This document shows, piece by piece, positions 1 through 6,506 of a stretch of 9,039 bases of DNA. The position numbers and the translations under genes were made by a program. How positions within the stretch are numbered: position 1 is the first letter of the stretch; the number at the start of each line of letters is the position of its first letter. Under the pieces are notes generated by a model that ran no database searches, was not told where the DNA came from, and saw nothing but the letters and a program-made list of their open reading frames with translations. Origin of the DNA: Rhodoferax sp. (GTDB taxonomy: Bacteria; Pseudomonadota; Gammaproteobacteria; Burkholderiales; Burkholderiaceae_C); NCBI GenBank assembly GCA_028711355.1, contig JAQTSL010000135.1:1-9039 (forward strand), written 5' to 3'.

Positions 1-246
1 CTCGCGACGCTCATGTTCGCCTCGGCCAAGGACAGCCCGAAGCTGCGCAATCAAGTGGCGGCCGTGCAGGGGCGCCAACTGGCCATCAAAGACCTGTCGC
101 TGTTGCATTGGGTCGATACCAACGAAGCCATGGTGGTAACCTTTGGTGAAGTGGCGGCCGGCCAGCGCAGCGGCAGCACGATGCGCCAATACTGGAGTCG
201 TCAGCATAATCAATGGAAAATTATTCACGAAGGAGTGATCGGATGA
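1..246 (+). CDS. C-terminal fragment of an envelope protein, possibly an L,D-transpeptidase with NTF2-like tail (5' end outside window)
   Basis: The frame is open from base 1 and stops with TGA at 244-246, so only the last 81 codons are present; the ATG at 13 is internal. The visible part has alternating beta-strand character (MVVTFGEV, then a GSTMRQYW strand, then QWKIIHEGVI at the end). This resembles the last strands of an NTF2/SnoaL-like domain. From memory, Burkholderiales L,D-transpeptidases with a Cds6-type C-terminal domain end this way and can lie just before ppiA. No catalytic YkuD motif is visible, because that part would lie outside the window. The gene overlaps ppiA by four bases (ATGA), which suggests translational coupling in one operon. 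That it is the real 3' end of a gene is fairly sure. The transpeptidase assignment is a guess from family memory; another NTF2-like secreted protein is equally possible. Confidence 0.5.
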   Translation, partial: LATLMFASAKDSPKLRNQVAAVQGRQLAIKDLSLLHWVDTNEAMVVTFGEVAAGQRSGSTMRQYWSRQHNQWKIIHEGVIG

Positions 247-926
247 ACAGCAAATCATTTACCCGGATGGCACGCACTGCCATTGCATGTATAGCTCTCT
301 ATAGCGTAGCAACCTTGGCGCTGGCGGAAGAGCTTCGCCAAGTCAAACTGGCGACCAGTGTGGGCGACATCGTGGTCGAGCTGTATCCTGAAAAAGCGCC
401 CAAGACGGTCGAAAACTTTTTGCAATACGTCAAAGACAAGCACTACGACGGCACCATTTTTCACCGGGTGATTGGCAACTTTATGGTGCAAGGCGGTGGT
501 TTTGATGCCAAGTATGTGCAAAAGCCGACCCGTGCACCGGTGGCGCATGAAGGCCGTCAGGCGCTAGAAAAGGGCCTACGCAACACGGTCGGAACCCTGG
601 CTATGGCCCGCACCAGCGACCCGCAGTCGGCCACGGCACAGTTTTTTATCAACGTCAAAGCCAATGGTTTCCTGGACCCGGTGGTCATTCCGCCGGGCGA
701 CCCGGTGCCGCGCTTTGAGTTTCAGGGGGAGGTCTATACCAACACGCCACGCGCTGACCTGGCCAATTCGCCCCGCCTGTTCGGTTACACCGTGTTTGGC
801 CGGGTCATCTCGGGCATGGACGTGGTTGACAAAATCAAAGCTACTCCGACCGGCCCCGGCGGCCCGTTTGGCTCGGATGTGCCCAAAACCCCGATTCTTA
901 TTAACTCTGCAACCCTGGTGAAATAA
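243..926 (+). CDS. ppiA: Periplasmic peptidyl-prolyl cis-trans isomerase, cyclophilin type (PpiA-like)
   Basis: Cyclophilins catalyse cis-trans isomerisation of X-Pro bonds; this one should act on exported proteins in the periplasm. The 227-residue product starts with a signal peptide: basic n-region, hydrophobic core at about 12-25, and an A-L-A cleavage site after residue 28. The cyclophilin core follows. It has the catalytic Arg in FHRVI (R75), FMVQGG (F80, M81, Q83) and QFFINV (133-138). Compared with PpiB next door there are roughly 20-25 extra residues before the GYTVFG strand (about 146-180), and the usual tryptophan of that region is absent. The start at 243 is chosen because AAGGAG (230-235) lies 7 nt upstream and because it gives an intact signal peptide. 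A longer in-frame start at 213 would spoil the signal peptide. The gene begins inside the stop codon of the upstream gene and is followed 3 nt later by ppiB, so the three are very probably co-transcribed. Confidence 0.93.
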   Translation: MNSKSFTRMARTAIACIALYSVATLALAEELRQVKLATSVGDIVVELYPEKAPKTVENFLQYVKDKHYDGTIFHRVIGNFMVQGGGFDAKYVQKPTRAPVAHEGRQALEKGLRNTVGTLAMARTSDPQSATAQFFINVKANGFLDPVVIPPGDPVPRFEFQGEVYTNTPRADLANSPRLFGYTVFGRVISGMDVVDKIKATPTGPGGPFGSDVPKTPILINSATLVK

Positions 927-929
927 ATC

Positions 930-1436
930 ATGAGCAACCCCCAAGTCGAACTCCACATTTCCAACTACGGTGTCATCACCCTTGAACTCGATCACGAAAA
1001 AGCCCCGGCTTCGGTCACCAACTTTTTAAGTTACGTCAACAAGGGCCACTACAACAACACCATTTTTCATCGCGTCATCCCCGGCTTTATGGTGCAGGGT
1101 GGCGGCATGGAACCCGGCATGGCACAAAAGCCGTGTGACGCGCCGATCACCAACGAAGCCAACAACGGTCTGAAGAACCTGAACTACACCGTGGCGATGG
1201 CGCGCACCGGTGACCCGCATTCGGCCACCGCACAGTTTTTCATCAACGTGGCTGACAACGACTTTTTGAACCACACTGCCCCTAGCCAGCAGGGCTGGGG
1301 CTACGCGGTGTTTGGCAAGGTGGTGGCCGGGGCCGAGGTGGTGGACCAGATCAAGGCGGTCAAAACCAGTCGCAAGGGCTACCACGACGACGTGCCGCTG
1401 GAAGATGTGGTGATTGAAAAGGCGGTCGCACTCTGA
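930..1436 (+). CDS. ppiB: Cytoplasmic peptidyl-prolyl cis-trans isomerase, cyclophilin type (PpiB)
   Basis: This is a 168-residue cyclophilin, close to the usual size of bacterial PpiB, and it has no signal peptide, so it should act on proline bonds in the cytoplasm. The active-site set is intact: FHRVI (R48), FMVQGG (F53, M54, Q56), AQFFINV (101-107) and the tryptophan before GYAVFG (W123). It is clearly a paralogue of the exported cyclophilin immediately upstream; the core strands align almost without gaps. The ATG lies 3 nt after the ppiA stop with only a weak Shine-Dalgarno (GGTG region about 917-920), so translation is probably coupled to ppiA. It is followed by lpxH, the same order as the ppiB-lpxH pair known from Escherichia coli. 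Confidence 0.95.
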   Translation: MSNPQVELHISNYGVITLELDHEKAPASVTNFLSYVNKGHYNNTIFHRVIPGFMVQGGGMEPGMAQKPCDAPITNEANNGLKNLNYTVAMARTGDPHSATAQFFINVADNDFLNHTAPSQQGWGYAVFGKVVAGAEVVDQIKAVKTSRKGYHDDVPLEDVVIEKAVAL

Positions 1437-1462
1437 AGCTGGCGCAGCCACTGAAGCCCGAG

Positions 1463-2278
1463 GTGAAAGCGCCCGCCGCTTGGCGCTGCGTCGATTTCAT
1501 CTCGGACCTGCACCTTCAGGCCAGCCAGCCTGACACCTTTCTGGCCTGGCAGCACTACTTGACCAGTACCCCGGCCGACGCAGTATTTATCCTGGGGGAC
1601 TTGTTTGAGGTCTGGGTCGGCGACGACGCGGCGGCGCCGCACGCAAATGCCCAGACCGAAACGTCCCCCGATTCTTGCGCGGATGGAGCCCTCAGTTTTG
1701 AAGCACGCTGCCAGCACACGCTGACGCAAGCGTCGCAGCGACTGGCGCTGTACTTCATGCACGGCAACCGCGATTTTTTGCTGGGTTCAGCGTTTGCCCG
1801 CGCCTGCGGCATGACGCTGCTGGCTGATCCCTGCATGCTGGTGTTCGACGCGCAGCGCTGGCTGCTGTCGCACGGCGACGCGCTGTGTCTGGACGATACC
1901 GAGTACCAGCAGTTCCGCACCCTGGTGCGCTCGGCGGACTGGCAACAAGCGTTTTTGGCCAAACCGCTGGCACAGCGCCAGACCATCGCGCGCGCGCTGC
2001 GCGCTCAAAGCCAGGCCCGCAAAGCCAGTGGCGCGGCCTACGCCGATATTGACCGCAGCGCGGCCCTGGAGTGGCTTGAACACGCCGGCGCCGCCACGTT
2101 GATCCACGGCCACACGCATCAGCCAGCCGACCATCTGCTGCACAGCGCCAGCGGCAGCACGCACCAGCGCCGGGTGCTCAGTGATTGGGACGCCAGCGCG
2201 CGGCCGCCCCGGCTACAGGTGCTGCGGCTACAGCGCGACCAAGCACCGCAGCGGGTTGAACTGTCAGGGTTTAAGTAA
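1463..2278 (+). CDS. lpxH: UDP-2,3-diacylglucosamine diphosphatase LpxH
   Basis: LpxH hydrolyses UDP-2,3-diacylglucosamine to lipid X and UMP, the fourth step of lipid A synthesis, at the inner face of the cytoplasmic membrane. The 271-residue product carries the calcineurin-like metallophosphoesterase motifs in order: SDLH (D15, H17), GDLFEVW (D46), GNRD (N102), SHGD (H137) and GHTH (H217, H219). There is an insert of about 18 residues between D46 and N102 compared with the E. coli enzyme (about residues 57-80), and a longer C-terminus. No ATG is in place. The GTG at 1463 is chosen because the conserved protein begins a few residues later, but no Shine-Dalgarno is well placed. CTG codons at 1433 or 1439, overlapping the ppiB stop, are possible alternatives. 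The last 15 bases overlap the end of the convergent DUF349 gene. Confidence 0.93.
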   Translation: MKAPAAWRCVDFISDLHLQASQPDTFLAWQHYLTSTPADAVFILGDLFEVWVGDDAAAPHANAQTETSPDSCADGALSFEARCQHTLTQASQRLALYFMHGNRDFLLGSAFARACGMTLLADPCMLVFDAQRWLLSHGDALCLDDTEYQQFRTLVRSADWQQAFLAKPLAQRQTIARALRAQSQARKASGAAYADIDRSAALEWLEHAGAATLIHGHTHQPADHLLHSASGSTHQRRVLSDWDASARPPRLQVLRLQRDQAPQRVELSGFK

Positions 2279-5086
2279 CACTTTGAGCACGTTTTGCAGG
2301 CGCCGCGCCTGCGTGGCATCAAACGCACCCGAGAGCACCGTAGCGCTGTCCTGACCCCAGGTTTCACGCGGGGCCGGGTCGTTGCGGCGCGTCAACAACT
2401 GCAACTGCAACAGGCGCCGGGCGCTTAAATGTTCAGCCGGGGTGGGCACCTCGGCGGCCATCTCCAAGCGCAAAAGTGCGGTGCCAGCATCGCCCGCTAC
2501 AACGCCAGACACGGCCTTGAGCCAAGCCGCGCGCGTAGCCGGACTGACCCTGCCAGCAAAATCCTGCACAACCGGCAGCGCCTGTGGTTCGCGCTTTTCC
2601 CAGGCCACCAGCAGTTGCGTCAGCGCCTCACCATGCGCCTGCGCGGCCAGCTTGCGCAACGCAAACTGCGCCTGTTCCAGCGCGTCGCGCTGGGCGCGAA
2701 AGGCGGTGTCGCCCAGCCGTGGCGCCGACGGGCGATCACCCTGCGGTGCGTACTCAGCGCGGCCGTCGCGACGTGGCGGGCGCTCGTCACGTCGTGCGCC
2801 AAAACCTGCATCACGGCCAGCGTCCCGGCCCGCATCTCTGCCGGTTTTTCGAGCGCCGTCCGGTCGATCGCCAAACTTGCCACCACGCGGCGCAGCCGCA
2901 ACATCTTTGCGGGCACCCGGCCGGTCATCGCCACGCATTGCCACCACCGGTTTGCGCGTTGGCAGCGATGGCGCGGCTACGCTGGGGGCTGGCTGCGGCG
3001 CACTGGGCGCCGCGTCAGCGAGCGCCACCGCTGAATCTGCAGGCACCGCGTCAGCGTCCTGTAGCGCCTCGGTGGCGGCCTCGGGTGATGCCTGATCCGC
3101 TTCTTTTTCAATAGCTGACTGCGCTTGATCTGCCTGCGCTACCAGCTCTTTTTCTGCTGAAGTCTGGGCACTGGCTGCAACTGCTTGCTGGGCTTGCGCC
3201 TGACCGCGCAGCGCAGCCTCGAGTGCCGCCATGGCGCTGCGGATGGCCGGTGCGTCGCCCGAGGCGTTGGCCGCTTGTAGCGCTTTGGAAGCGTTCAGTA
3301 CCCCTTGGTCGAGCGCGCTCAAAGCGCTTTGAGCGCGCTCGCGCTCGGCGCTCTTGCGCTGAAAAGCGTCGTCGATCGGCTTGCGAAACGCGTCCCACAG
3401 TTTTTGTTCTTGCCGCCGATCAACCGGTACCCGGTGCGCCTCGGCCTGCCAGCGCTGTTGCAGCGCCTTGACGGCGTCAATGCGCAGACTGTCTTGCGCA
3501 CCCAACACCTTGGCCTCTTCAATCATCTCGTGGCGCGCCGCCAGGCTGTCTTTTTGCAGTGCCTCCAACGGCGCTGCGGCCTCGTCAATGGCCGCCTTCC
3601 ACAGTGGCTGTAGCTCGGCAAACATTTTTTCGCCAAGGTGGCCACAAGCACGCCAGCGATCGCCAAACTGGTGCAGTACCCGGTTAAAGCCCTTCCAGTC
3701 GTCGTCCAGCGCGCTGCGGTTGGCGGCGGCCCAGGCTCTGACTTCGTCGATCAGCGCCAGGCGCTGCGCGCGGTGCTCAGCAGCCTCTGCCTTGAGCTTA
3801 TCCAGCCAGGCCTCGACCACCTTGTGCGCCTCATTGCAAGCGTCGTCAAAACGCTTCCACAACGCATGGTTGGGGATGCCGCCTTGGTCGGTCTGCTTCC
3901 ACTGGTCGCGCATCTGGCGCAACGTTTCCTGCATCTTGCGGCCACCCATCGCCTGCCCCTCGGGGCGCTTGAGCAAGTCTTCGGCCTTGGCCACCAGTTC
4001 TTCGCGCAGTTGGTCGGCACGCCAACGCTGCCAGCCTTCAAGTTCGCCAGCCGCCGCCAGCGCGGCGTGCGCCTGGTTTTCCAGCTTGTCGTCAATCAGG
4101 CGACCGCCCTCCTTGAGTGCGTTGCGCAAGGCGTTGGCCGCACCAGCACTGGCTTTGCCGTGCCCATTGGCTACTTCTTGCTCCAAAACAGAGAGCGCTT
4201 CGCGCACATTGGCATTGGCTGCGGCCTTGATTTCAGGGTCAACTGGTGCCTTGGCAGGTTTGGCCACCGGTTCTAGCGCAATGCCGCGCGCAACGCGCAG
4301 CTCGTCGGCCCACACTGGCACCGGTGGCAATGCTGCGCTGGCGTCATCAGCGGCCTGGATGGTCTGCGCCAGTGCGGCTGCAAAGGCGTCCCATACCAAA
4401 CCCAGTTGCGCCTGCGAAGCCTGCAACAGCGGCGGAAATTTGAGATCGACACTGGGCCAGTTGGCATCAGCGGCCAAGGCCGCCGCTTCAGCTTGCCAAT
4501 TGGCCACATCAGCACTGAGCCCGACCTGTACCGCTTGCGCGTCACGCCAGGGCTTGGTCGAAAGCACCTCGATGCGCTGCGCCACCAGCACGGCCGCTTC
4601 ACGCTGCACCTGCACCCGATGTTGCAGGTCTTCGATGGCGCGCACGCGTTCCATCAGTTGCCCTTTTAGCTCGGCCAGCGGCTCTTTGCTCAACGGCGCA
4701 CCGGCCTTGGCCGCGTCACGTTGCCACGCCAGCGCGTCGGCCAGGTTGAGCTTGGGCAGTGCCAACAACGCACGCGCCTTGTCGGCCCAGTCCTGCGCGA
4801 TCGAGGCCTGCTGCTTGGTACGCTTGATTTCGTCAATCCGCTCGCGCACCAGTTTGGCCGCGCCCTTGTCTTTGCCACTAAGCTCTTTGAACACCTGTTG
4901 CAATTGATCCACAGTCGGCTCAACGACCAGCCAAGCGCGGATACAAGCCATACGCTCGCCCGAGGTCTGCGCCGAAAAAGCACCGAGCGTCAATGCGTCC
5001 AGCGGATGCGCGTCGTGCGCAGGAGTCGATGCAGCGGGGGCATCAGTCAGAGGGGCAGCCGGTTGAGTTTTAGAAAAAGGAAACAT
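2264..5086 (-). CDS. Large DUF349 domain protein, helical, with Ala-rich and Arg/Gly-rich linker
   Basis: The product has 940 residues from the ATG at 5086. DUF349 has no established biochemical function that I can state. The N-terminus MFPFSKTQP followed by a Pro/Ala spacer looks like the family start in Comamonadaceae. Residues about 50-600 are strongly helical, with many Trp/Lys/Glu/Arg heptad-like stretches. DUF349-type repeats (W-x-basic, then LWxxF) are visible near 391-425, about 463-500 and 541-577. Then come an acidic Ala/Asp/Glu/Gln segment (about 630-710), a disordered Arg/Gly segment with tandem GRDA (749-761), and a conserved helical tail to the C-terminus. There is no signal peptide or membrane helix, so it is cytoplasmic. 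The Arg/Gly segment suggests, but does not show, binding to nucleic acid or an acidic partner. A GTG at 5101 gives five more residues; neither start has a clear Shine-Dalgarno. The 3' end overlaps lpxH by 15 bp and no terminator lies between them. Confidence 0.9.
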   Translation of the reverse strand: MFPFSKTQPAAPLTDAPAASTPAHDAHPLDALTLGAFSAQTSGERMACIRAWLVVEPTVDQLQQVFKELSGKDKGAAKLVRERIDEIKRTKQQASIAQDWADKARALLALPKLNLADALAWQRDAAKAGAPLSKEPLAELKGQLMERVRAIEDLQHRVQVQREAAVLVAQRIEVLSTKPWRDAQAVQVGLSADVANWQAEAAALAADANWPSVDLKFPPLLQASQAQLGLVWDAFAAALAQTIQAADDASAALPPVPVWADELRVARGIALEPVAKPAKAPVDPEIKAAANANVREALSVLEQEVANGHGKASAGAANALRNALKEGGRLIDDKLENQAHAALAAAGELEGWQRWRADQLREELVAKAEDLLKRPEGQAMGGRKMQETLRQMRDQWKQTDQGGIPNHALWKRFDDACNEAHKVVEAWLDKLKAEAAEHRAQRLALIDEVRAWAAANRSALDDDWKGFNRVLHQFGDRWRACGHLGEKMFAELQPLWKAAIDEAAAPLEALQKDSLAARHEMIEEAKVLGAQDSLRIDAVKALQQRWQAEAHRVPVDRRQEQKLWDAFRKPIDDAFQRKSAERERAQSALSALDQGVLNASKALQAANASGDAPAIRSAMAALEAALRGQAQAQQAVAASAQTSAEKELVAQADQAQSAIEKEADQASPEAATEALQDADAVPADSAVALADAAPSAPQPAPSVAAPSLPTRKPVVAMRGDDRPGARKDVAAAPRGGKFGDRPDGARKTGRDAGRDAGRDAGFGARRDERPPRRDGRAEYAPQGDRPSAPRLGDTAFRAQRDALEQAQFALRKLAAQAHGEALTQLLVAWEKREPQALPVVQDFAGRVSPATRAAWLKAVSGVVAGDAGTALLRLEMAAEVPTPAEHLSARRLLQLQLLTRRNDPAPRETWGQDSATVLSGAFDATQARRLQNVLKVLLKP
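2804..2842 (-). repeat. In-frame 12-bp coding repeat (Gly-Arg-Asp-Ala x3) in the DUF349 gene
   Basis: Three consecutive GRDA units plus a final Gly are encoded here (residues 749-761 of the DUF349 protein). Codons differ between units (CGT, CGG and AGA for Arg; GCA, GCT and GCG for Ala), so the repeat is not a very recent duplication. It lies in the Arg/Gly-rich disordered linker, where such short repeats commonly change in number. Confidence 0.8.
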
Positions 5087-5101
5087 CGAATGTGCGCACA
5101 C

Positions 5102-5133
5102 AAAAAAATAAAGACCCGACGACCAGCGGCGGG
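5102..5133 (-). terminator. Rho-independent-terminator-like hairpin on the minus strand
   Basis: On the minus strand, 5133-5127 and 5121-5115 form a 7-bp stem with one mismatch around a 5-nt loop. It is followed by a T-rich tract ending in seven T (5108-5102). It would suit the end of the decayed DUF748 gene upstream. It is odd that it sits directly in front of the DUF349 start codon (ATG at 5086, GTG at 5101), leaving no room for a separate DUF349 promoter behind it. It could instead act as an attenuator in the DUF349 leader. The structure is seen in the sequence; its function is inferred. Confidence 0.5.
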
Positions 5134-5192
5134 AACAGGGGCGCTATTTTCGCCGGGTTTGCAGTCGGTACCAAAAATCTATTGCGCAAACA

Positions 5193-6203
5193 TTGCTGCG
5201 CAGCCAAATTGAGCTCTGCCTGCGGCTGCCAATTGGCATTGGGCGTGACTGTTTTTGCAGCGCCCAGAAACAGACGCTCCATGGGCAGTTTCTGTCCGGC
5301 CAGGCAGTCGTACCGCCACCCCGCGCTGCAAGGCCAGCGCCTGCCTGGCCGCTTCAGACGCATCCAGATGGCTCCGCAGCAAGGCTTCCATCTCGGCTAC
5401 CGACAAGTCTTTGTCCAAGCCAATCAAGTTACGCGGCTTGGGAATGTCTGCACGCCGATAGACCGCTTTGAGCAGGGCCGAATGCTGTTGCGGTGTGACC
5501 AGCAGCGACTGGGTACCCCCTGGCCCAGCGCTACCCGCGGTGCGCCGCTGTTCGCCTTGCACCAGCGCTAGCAGTTGGGCGCGCTGGTAGGCGTCGCGCT
5601 CGGCCGACAAACTGGCGCTGCCAACCGCGGTCATTTTCAGCGCAGGGCGACCTTGCAGCGCTTTAGCGACCTGGCCCAGGCTGGTCTTGGCCTGGTCGGT
5701 CAATATGGCAAAGTTGGCGTTGCTTGGGAAGCGTTCAAATTGTTCGCATCTTTTTGGTCATCAGCCCTTGTCTCTTTTGCGTCAATAGCTTTATTTTTAA
5801 TAGCATTTTTCGGCGATGAATCGTCTCCGGCCACGACTTGAAGATTCAGCACACCGGTTTAGTTGCGGCGCAGCAACAGATGAGGCTGCGACAGTTCTAC
5901 CCGGCGCAAGCCCACTTTTTGCACCACTAGTCAAGCACCACGTGCAGTCGCATCCATCTTGCGAGCCAGCGCCACGCCGAGCAGCGTCAGCTCAAGCGTC
6001 CAGGGTTTGAAGTTCACTTCCCCAACGCTGACCGCACGGCCCAACTGCTCGCCCAGACGCCCCTGTAGTTGCGATTTCAGCAAAGGCGGCACCACCAGCC
6101 AGCCAATCAGCCAAAGCATGGCCACACCCCCCACGAGCCAGCTCAGACGGCGCAGCCATGAATCGCTCAAAATTGGCCATTTCAGAGAGGAAAGAGTCGT
6201 CAT
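5193..6203 (-). pseudogene. Decayed DUF748 (AsmA-like) gene: internal deletion, stops and frameshifts
   Basis: Three pieces of one family can be read in order on the minus strand. The N-terminal piece (ATG at 6203, down to about 5934) has a membrane anchor (LVGGVAMLWLIGWLVV) followed by the VPPLLKSQL, GRAVSVGEVNF and KPWTLELTLLGVALA motifs. The same frame then meets TGA at 5931-5933, continues as LVVQKVGLRRVELSQPHLLL, and meets TAA at 5859-5861. The C-terminal piece is in another frame (about 5757-5310) with ALQGRPALKMT, ADIPKPRNL and VAEMEALL. The very end (AGQKLP, ERLFLGAAKT, AELNLAAQ) is back in the first frame after a shift near 5308-5312. That frame then stays open to TAA at 5070-5072, past any recognisable homology. 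Intact family members are, as I recall, around 1000 residues or more, so well over half the gene is missing. DUF748/AsmA-like proteins are inner-membrane-anchored envelope proteins. The family call rests on memory of conserved motifs. Confidence 0.75.
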
Positions 6204-6506
6204 GGGGCAATATTTTGAAATGAAAAATGGTTCAAACATGATCAACAAATGATCAATTTCAAGCTTTTCTGGAATAACAAACAGCTTTCATATGGTTGAC
6301 TGTGCATAATAAGTCCACCTAGAATCCGCCCATTCTTTGAACAAGGTCAGGGAATACCCCAGGACCGCTGCCAACCCGGCAACATCATGTTTCTGCATCA
6401 CCACCAAAGAAAGCGCAGGATATTGAAAGCGTAACAACCCAAGCGAGCTTTTCAAACGGCGGCAAACCCGCTGCTGTTTCGAGACCACGCGCAAGAAGGA
6501 GAAGCT
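6204..6506. other. Divergent intergenic region with paired TGATCAA motifs
   Basis: About 300 bases separate the DUF748 remnant from the lytic transglycosylase gene. The AT-rich left part contains two TGATCAA copies (6239-6245 and 6250-6256), 11 bp apart and therefore on the same helix face. Each holds the palindrome TGATCA, so this could be an operator, but two short copies can arise by chance. To the right lie the promoter (6296-6325) and a leader of roughly 175 nt in which I see no clear structure. There is no convincing small gene here. Confidence 0.4.
6296..6325 (+). promoter_or_regulatory. Sigma70-like promoter of the lytic transglycosylase gene
   Basis: TTGACT (6296-6301) and TAGAAT (6320-6325) match the -35 and -10 consensus at five of six positions each, with an 18-bp spacer. 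Transcription would start near 6332, about 175 nt before the start codon at 6507. This is the best promoter-like sequence in the window. Confidence 0.6.

Noticed and set aside
3381..4907. A 508-codon open frame on the plus strand opposite the DUF349 gene
   Set aside because: Its product is low-complexity Ser/Ala/Arg/Cys sequence with no recognisable motif, as expected from the antisense frame of an Ala- and Gln-rich GC-rich gene. The minus-strand frame has clear family character.
5139..5174. Minus-strand promoter for DUF349 (TTGGTA at 5174-5169, GAAAAT at 5151-5146, 17-bp spacer)
   Set aside because: It matches only four of six bases in each element, and its transcript would run directly into the terminator-like hairpin at 5133-5102. 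Not strong enough to list.
5179..5703. A separate 174-residue protein gene on the minus strand
   Set aside because: Its first two thirds match the C-terminal part of DUF748 proteins and its last third is out of frame, with the true continuation in the neighbouring frame. It is part of the pseudogene.
5931..6248. A separate small membrane protein gene on the minus strand
   Set aside because: The membrane anchor and the following motifs are the N-terminus of the same DUF748 family, and the frame stops at a premature TGA with further family-like sequence beyond it.
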